Part shown: positions 1 to 4,260 of the stretch, one piece after another
Numbering within the stretch: position 1 is the first letter of the stretch
Layout: every line of letters starts with the position of its first letter
Program-made: the position numbers and the translations under genes
Notes under the pieces: model-generated
Databases searched by the model: none
Seen by the model: the letters and a program-made list of their open reading frames with translations, nothing else
What the model was told of the DNA's origin: nothing
NCBI GenBank assembly: GCA_030424825.1
Contig: JAUHWE010000274.1
Span: 1-6,560, forward strand
Source: Verrucomicrobiia bacterium
GTDB taxonomy: Bacteria > Verrucomicrobiota > Verrucomicrobiia > Opitutales > Opitutaceae
DNA length: 6,560 nt
Direction of reading: 5' to 3'

Positions 1-914
1 CGATGGTATGCTACAGTTTCGCTCCGGGGTATGGTGCGCTTCTCTTGGCCTTGGCTCTTCTGGGCGTGGGCGGAGGCGTGGTGGAAGCCTTGATCAATCC
101 ACTCGTGCAGGAGCTCCATCCGGAGGATTCGGGGAGGTACTTGAATATCACGAATGCATTTTGGTCGATCGGCGTTCTGCTGACCATGCTGGGAACGGGT
201 GAGCTATTGGACCGTGAAGTCTCGTGGCGTTACATCGTGGGCGGTCTGGGTGGAGTGAGCTTGATTGCGGGGATCTTGTTTTTGAGTTTGAGGCGGCAAG
301 GACGGCAGCATCGGGGCGAGAGCCTGACTTCAGTGATGCGAGAAAAGTGGGAGATCTTGCAGTCGGGAAAATTTTGGGAATTCACCGTGATGATGTTTTT
401 GGGCGGCGCAGCGGAGGGAGCGTTTACCTTTTGGAGCGCCAGCTTCATTCAGCTGAGTCATGGAGCGGGCGCCCGCGAAGCAGGCATCGGAGTGGCTCTG
501 TTTGCGGGTGGAATGATTGCGGCTCGACTTGCGTTTGGAGCCTGGGTACCGCAGTGGAGGCTTTGGCATTTACTGTTTTACTCGGCGGTATTTGGAATCG
601 CCGCAAGCGTCGCGATTCCGCTGCTCGAGAGCTTGTTTGCCGTATACGTCGGACTCTTTCTAGCCGGCGTTTCGGTGGCCTGCTTTTGGCCGACTTTACA
701 GGCCTATGCTGTGGATCGTATGGGCTTTGATCCGACGGGGGTATTCATTCTCTTGTCCTGCGGTGGGATTGGGGGATTCGCCTTGGTTTCATGGGTAATG
801 GGAATGGTAGGCGACCGCTATGGACTGGTATCTAGTTTTTGGATTATTCCGATATGCCTCGTGGGATTGGCGGCGGCACTGTTGTGGGAGCGGAGAAGTG
901 TGCCGAGGGAGTGA
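1..914 (+). CDS. MFS transporter, 5' end missing
   Basis: This is an inner-membrane secondary transporter of the major facilitator superfamily, cut by the left window edge. The readable frame begins at base 3; the ATG there is probably internal. The 303 visible residues hold about nine hydrophobic segments, at roughly 11-30, 50-69, 76-95, 124-145, 161-181, 187-208, 211-232, 246-268 and 273-294. A long polar, basic loop lies at 96-123. Three segments before that loop and six after it fit TM4-TM12 of a 12-TM MFS protein, so about 90-100 N-terminal residues are lost. The VGDRYGL stretch at 269-275 resembles the MFS G-x-x-x-D-R-x-G loop signature in the C-terminal half. The substrate cannot be read; a sugar or sugar derivative is only a guess from the neighbouring sulfatase. 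The next gene follows on the same strand after about 150 bases. No convincing terminator or promoter is visible in that gap. Confidence 0.88.
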   Translation, partial: MVCYSFAPGYGALLLALALLGVGGGVVEALINPLVQELHPEDSGRYLNITNAFWSIGVLLTMLGTGELLDREVSWRYIVGGLGGVSLIAGILFLSLRRQGRQHRGESLTSVMREKWEILQSGKFWEFTVMMFLGGAAEGAFTFWSASFIQLSHGAGAREAGIGVALFAGGMIAARLAFGAWVPQWRLWHLLFYSAVFGIAASVAIPLLESLFAVYVGLFLAGVSVACFWPTLQAYAVDRMGFDPTGVFILLSCGGIGGFALVSWVMGMVGDRYGLVSSFWIIPICLVGLAAALLWERRSVPRE

Positions 915-1017
915 CGGGAGGAGGGGCGATGAGTTGAGTCCTGCTGAGGTGGGGAGTGGCTAGTCGTCCTTTTCGATTTTCGACCCGTTTGGTTTGCAAA
1001 TGATCTCTTAATTGGAC

Positions 1018-1054
1018 TTTCTGGAGGGTAGTAGAAAGAAAACCCTTCCAGAAA
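1018..1054 (+). promoter_or_regulatory. Stem-loop in the leader of the propeller gene
   Basis: TTTCTGGA at 1018-1025 pairs perfectly with TCCAGAAA at 1047-1054. The stem continues with GGG 1026-1028 against CCC 1043-1045, leaving T1046 bulged, and one further T-A pair is possible (1029/1042). The A-rich loop is about 12 bases. The hairpin ends 11 bases before the ATG at 1066. It holds GGAGGG, the only strong Shine-Dalgarno-like string nearby, in its 5' arm, too far from the ATG (about 38 bases) for a normal ribosome site. No T-run follows, so it is not a standard intrinsic terminator. A role in translation control or mRNA stability is inference. Confidence 0.45.
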
Positions 1055-1065
1055 CGGAACGACGT

Positions 1066-2403
1066 ATGATGCCTAAAACCAAATCTTCCATTTTTCTTTG
1101 TCTCGCGACTCCGTTCGTCCTTCTGGCGGAACACGACTGGCCTCAGTGGCGTGGACCGGAGCGGGACGGGGTATGGCGAGAGTCCGGCCTCCGCGCAGAA
1201 CTGGATACGGATGCGGAAGGCTGGATCCAGCTCAAGTGGTCGGTCGAGGTGGCGGCCGGCTATTCCCAGGCTACCGTAGCGGACGAGCGCGTTTATGTAA
1301 GCGATCGACTGGATGATCCTGACGAGATCGAGCGTGTGCATTGCTTTGATTTTGAGACGGGTGAGACGCTTTGGTCCCACCAGTATCCAGCCGTTTACAC
1401 GATCGCATACAAGTCGGGGCCGCGAGCCGCCGTTCTCGTAGACCCATCCGCGACCGGTCCAACGCGGGCTTACAGCCTCGGCGGTGTCGGGCACTTGCAC
1501 TGCTTGGACGCCCAAACGGGCGAAGTCGTTTGGAAGCGCGACTTGGCGACTGAGTATCAGATTGAGATGCCTCGTTGGGGAATCGCGGCGTCACCATTGA
1601 TCGAGGGCGACTTGCTTTTCCTGCAAATTGGTGGGCGGCCCGATGCCTGTGTCATTGCTCTCGATAAGCGCACCGGTGAGGAACGTTGGCGGGCCATCGA
1701 CGATGATGCGAGTTATGTCGCTCCTATTATAATCGATCAGGCCCATCGTCGCGTGCTGGTGGTCTACACAGCGGACGAGCTGTTCGGCCTCAACCCTGAA
1801 ACGGGCAAAGCCTACTGGTCATACGCCATGCCTGGTAGTAAGTGGCCTATCGGAATCTCGACACCGATTCATACCAAATACAAAGGCAAGCAGTACCTGT
1901 TCACTACGAACGCCCACGTTGGGTCCGCCTTGCTTCTCCTCGATGAGGAAAGACCTGGGATCTCCGAAATCTGGCGCAAAAACGACACGCGCTCGTCGGA
2001 CAATTTGCACAGTCTCATTCCCACTCCGTATATAAAGAATGGCTACATTTACGGCACTCACCAGAAAGGCGAACTGCGCTGCCTCGAATTGCTGACGGGC
2101 AAACTCATGTGGGAATCGACGGAGGCCGTAGAGCCGGACCGATTCGCGACGCTCCACATCGTTGCTCAAGGTGACACCGGCAATCGGGTTTGGATTTTCA
2201 ACGAACACGGCGAGCTTATCATCGCCGAGCTTTCGCCTGCGGGATATAAGCAAATCAGCCGCGGCAAGCTCGTGCCGCGCACGCCGCTAGGGATGCCTGC
2301 CCGTATTGGGGGTGTTACATGGGCCCACCCGGCATTCGCCTATAGACACGTGGTAGCTCGTAACGACGTGCGACTAGTTTGCGCGGACTTGAGTGCGCAG
2401 TGA
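1066..2403 (+). CDS. Secreted PQQ-like beta-propeller repeat protein
   Basis: This 445-residue exported protein carries PQQ-binding-like (quinoprotein dehydrogenase-type) beta-propeller repeats. Residues 1-21 form a signal peptide: a basic start (MPKTK), a hydrophobic core, and likely cleavage after LLA. The mature protein opens with WPQWRGPERDGVW (25-37), an entry motif common in planctomycete and verrucomicrobial members. Five blade motifs of the form x-LD-xx-TG-xxx-W end at W103, W156, W208, W251 and W349. The C-terminal TWAHPAFAY (418-426) plus a final strand ending CADL probably closes the propeller. The ATG at 1066 (or 1069) was chosen over an in-frame TTG at 1012 because it puts the signal peptide at the N-terminus and leaves the leader hairpin untranslated. 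No clear Shine-Dalgarno precedes it. Such proteins often lack a proven cofactor or enzyme activity; the fold may serve binding rather than alcohol oxidation. The family call is firm, the function unknown. Confidence 0.9.
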   Translation: MMPKTKSSIFLCLATPFVLLAEHDWPQWRGPERDGVWRESGLRAELDTDAEGWIQLKWSVEVAAGYSQATVADERVYVSDRLDDPDEIERVHCFDFETGETLWSHQYPAVYTIAYKSGPRAAVLVDPSATGPTRAYSLGGVGHLHCLDAQTGEVVWKRDLATEYQIEMPRWGIAASPLIEGDLLFLQIGGRPDACVIALDKRTGEERWRAIDDDASYVAPIIIDQAHRRVLVVYTADELFGLNPETGKAYWSYAMPGSKWPIGISTPIHTKYKGKQYLFTTNAHVGSALLLLDEERPGISEIWRKNDTRSSDNLHSLIPTPYIKNGYIYGTHQKGELRCLELLTGKLMWESTEAVEPDRFATLHIVAQGDTGNRVWIFNEHGELIIAELSPAGYKQISRGKLVPRTPLGMPARIGGVTWAHPAFAYRHVVARNDVRLVCADLSAQ

Positions 2404-2417
2404 GTCTAATCCGGTAG

Positions 2418-2440
2418 GGCGAGAGTGTCCCCACTCCGCC
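2418..2440. repeat. Small GTAG-preceded palindrome
   Basis: GGCG 2418-2421 and GAGTG 2423-2427 pair with CGCC 2437-2440 and CACTC 2432-2436. This gives a 9-bp stem with A2422 bulged and a four-base loop. GTAG at 2414-2417 lies directly on its 5' side, the arrangement described for REP sequences mobilised by RAYT (Y1 REP-associated) transposases. It sits 14 bases after the propeller stop codon. The bases that follow (GGTTTGG) are a poor T-tract, so a REP-like unit or an mRNA 3'-end stabilising hairpin seems likelier than a strong terminator. Confidence 0.5.
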
Positions 2441-2457
2441 GGTTTGGTAGAATCTAA

Positions 2458-2526
2458 GGTAGCGGGCGATCTCCAAGCGCCCACAAAGCACAACCCGAGA
2501 TGGGCACTCGGAGATCGCCCGCTACC
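2458..2526. repeat. Large near-perfect palindrome, REP/MITE-like
   Basis: The 17-base arm GGTAGCGGGCGATCTCC (2458-2474) is repeated exactly as its reverse complement at 2510-2526. The pairing continues inwards over nine more positions (2475-2483 against 2501-2509) with two mismatches, leaving a 17-base loop at 2484-2500. The whole folds into a 26-position stem. The foot carries GTAG on one side and CTAC on the other. No target-site duplication flanks it, no reading frame lies inside it, and no T-run follows. A dispersed palindromic repeat of the REP or short MITE type is the best reading. Copy number in the genome cannot be seen from one window. Confidence 0.65.
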
Positions 2527-2563
2527 AATTTCATGTAGACTCCAGTCCGATGTCTCCTCTTAG

Positions 2564-2593
2564 CCACGTCGCAAGGCGGCGTGGTTTTGCTTT
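2564..2593 (+). terminator. Rho-independent terminator, plus strand
   Basis: CCACGTCGC (2564-2572) pairs with GCGGCGTGG (2576-2584), a nine-pair GC-rich stem with one G-U wobble. The loop is AAG and the tail is TTTTGCTTT (2585-2593). It lies 160 bases after the propeller stop codon, with the palindromes in between. On the minus strand no T-run follows the stem, so it should act on rightward transcription and shield the convergent sulfatase gene from read-through. Confidence 0.7.
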
Positions 2594-2635
2594 GTGGAGG
2601 ATCGAGCCGATCCTCTCTATCTTTGCGCTCGTTGC

Positions 2636-4084
2636 TCAGCCCGCTTGATCCAGCAAGTAGCTGGGTTCTATGTAGGGGTACTCTGGGTCAAATTCAGTCA
2701 AAGGGTGAGGATCTTCCTCAATCGCATGCGGACGGCGCTCGTTTCCCAATTTGTTGCGCAGTCCGTCTCCGATCCGGTCCCCCATGTCGTTCATGTGCTG
2801 CCGGAGCTCTTTCACGATGTCAGGATGCTGAGCGGCGAGATCGATCTGCTCCGATAGGTCATTGGCGAGATTGTACAATTCAGGACGAGAGCTGTCTGCC
2901 TGTCGGCGTTCTTTCGAGGCAAGGCGTAGTTTCCAGTCCCCTACACGAACCGCTTGAAGCTCATCGACCAGATAGTAGAAAAACGCGTCGTAAGGCGAGC
3001 GGGCTCCGGGCTCGCCCCTCCAGATCGCACTGACATCATGGCCGTCGCGGATAGGATCGCTTCCGAGTGGCTGGCCAAGGATCGCGGCGATGGTCGGATA
3101 AAAGTCCATAGCACTCACCAGTTCGCTGGAAATAGATCCCGCTTCGATTTCCCTAGGCCATTTCACGATACAAGGAACGCGCATGCCACCTTCCCAGGTT
3201 TGGCCCTTGGTGCCGCGCAAGGCACCGTTGCTGCCTCCGTGCTGGTCTACCCGGCTGCCGTTGTCGGAGGTGAAGATGACGATGGTGTTTTCCTCGAGGC
3301 CGAGCCGCTTCAGCTCAGCGACAATGACCCCCGTGCTCCAGTCGACTGCTGCTACGGCCGCGCCGTAGATGCCATTGCGAGAAGCTTTGAGGAAGGGGTC
3401 CATCACATAATGCGGCAAATGGACATGCATGTGGGCAAAGTAGAGGAAGAAGGGCTGGTTCTTGTTCTCCCGGATAAAGGTCACTGCTTCCTCGGTGTAG
3501 CTTTGAATCAAGGGGGCCTGCTTAGGCTGCTCGGCAATGACCTCCTCATTCCGTAGTAAGGGTAGGGGTGGGCTTTTCGGACGGCGAGGCATGATTGCCA
3601 TATCGTTGCTGTAGGGAATTCCGTAATACGAATCGAATCCGTGTCGCGTGGGGAGGTGCTCCACCTGGTCACCCAGATGCCATTTTCCCACGTGACTGGT
3701 CGCGTATCCCTGCCACTTCAAGTACTCTGGCAACAGGAGCTCATTCGGGTGGAGGCCTTCGGCGAAGCCCGGAAACAGCACCCAACTCGTGCGGCTTTCC
3801 TTGAAGGCGTCAAACCCAACCCGACCCGGATACCCGCCCGTCAGGAGGGCGGCTCGCGACGGCGTGCAGACAGGGCTGGCGGAATAGTAGTCGGTAAAAC
3901 GCATGCCATCCGCCGCCATTTGATCCACGTGAGGTGTGTCGTTCTTCTCCGAACCGTAGCACCCGAGATCCCCGTATCCGAGATCGTCCACGTAGATCAG
4001 GACGATGTTGGGCTTGCTATCCTCGGCAACCGAAAGGAACGGAAGCGCGAACAGGCAGAGGAGGGGTAAAATGAGATTTCGCAT
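2636..4084 (-). CDS. Secreted sulfatase (formylglycine type, S1 family)
   Basis: This complete 482-residue arylsulfatase-like hydrolase releases sulfate from an organic sulfate ester, probably on a glycan, outside the cytoplasm. Residues 1-20 form a signal peptide (RNLILPLLCLFALPFLSVA). The core motifs of the alkaline-phosphatase-like fold follow in order: KPNIVLIYVDDLGYGD (24-39) with metal ligands D33 and D34; CTPSRAALLTG (73-83), the C-x-P-S-R motif whose C73 would become formylglycine; GKWHLG (133-138) with K134 and H136; HMHVHLP (218-224) with the likely active-site histidine; FTSDNG (271-276) with metal ligands D274 and N275; and GTKGQTWEGGMRVP (291-304) with K293. All expected catalytic residues are present and the length is normal. 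Maturation needs a formylglycine-generating or anaerobic maturase enzyme not seen here. The substrate (carrageenan, fucan, glycosaminoglycan and so on) cannot be told. It converges on the propeller gene and lies 176 bases downstream of the leucine-rich repeat gene on the same strand. Confidence 0.95.
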   Translation of the reverse strand: MRNLILPLLCLFALPFLSVAEDSKPNIVLIYVDDLGYGDLGCYGSEKNDTPHVDQMAADGMRFTDYYSASPVCTPSRAALLTGGYPGRVGFDAFKESRTSWVLFPGFAEGLHPNELLLPEYLKWQGYATSHVGKWHLGDQVEHLPTRHGFDSYYGIPYSNDMAIMPRRPKSPPLPLLRNEEVIAEQPKQAPLIQSYTEEAVTFIRENKNQPFFLYFAHMHVHLPHYVMDPFLKASRNGIYGAAVAAVDWSTGVIVAELKRLGLEENTIVIFTSDNGSRVDQHGGSNGALRGTKGQTWEGGMRVPCIVKWPREIEAGSISSELVSAMDFYPTIAAILGQPLGSDPIRDGHDVSAIWRGEPGARSPYDAFFYYLVDELQAVRVGDWKLRLASKERRQADSSRPELYNLANDLSEQIDLAAQHPDIVKELRQHMNDMGDRIGDGLRNKLGNERRPHAIEEDPHPLTEFDPEYPYIEPSYLLDQAG

Positions 4085-4098
4085 CCTCCCAGCCTCAC
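4085..4098 (-). promoter_or_regulatory. Ribosome binding site of the sulfatase gene
   Basis: Read on the minus strand, GTGAGGCTGGGAGG runs straight into the ATG. The inner GAGG (4093-4096) lies eight bases from the start codon, a normal spacing. The stronger GGGAGG (4085-4090) abuts the ATG with no spacer and is unlikely to be the working site. This supports the ATG at 4084, which also begins a proper signal peptide. I see no convincing sigma-70 promoter in the rest of the 4085-4260 gap. Confidence 0.45.
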
Positions 4099-4260
4099 GC
4101 CTTTCCCGACTCGCGGCAAGCGTGCTTTTCGTGGAACTGCGAAGCCGTCCGAAATTTTCTTTGCCCTTGTTGATTTGAGAAAATAACGGGGGTGGTCTAA
4201 GCGAGAGTCTTAGGAGATATCTTGGCTAGCTTATCAGAGAAGGAAAGGAGAAGAGGCGGT

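Noticed and set aside
915..960. G-rich stretch after the MFS gene as a G-quadruplex
   Set aside because: The runs of three or more G are too few and too widely spaced.
970..983. Tandem TTTTCGA duplication as an operator
   Set aside because: Only two copies of a 7-base A/T-rich word, with no recognisable promoter beside it.
1012..1065. In-frame TTG at 1012 as the start of the propeller gene
   Set aside because: It would put 18 polar residues before the signal peptide and translate the leader hairpin, and no ribosome site precedes it.
844..1515. Long minus-strand open frame over the MFS/propeller junction
   Set aside because: It overlaps two well-supported plus-strand genes, and its translation shows low-complexity proline/arginine-rich sequence with no recognisable domain.
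4197..4213. CTAAG/CTTAG hairpin as terminator of the leucine-rich repeat gene
   Set aside because: The stem is only 5 bp and is followed on the minus strand by a C-rich tract, not by T residues.
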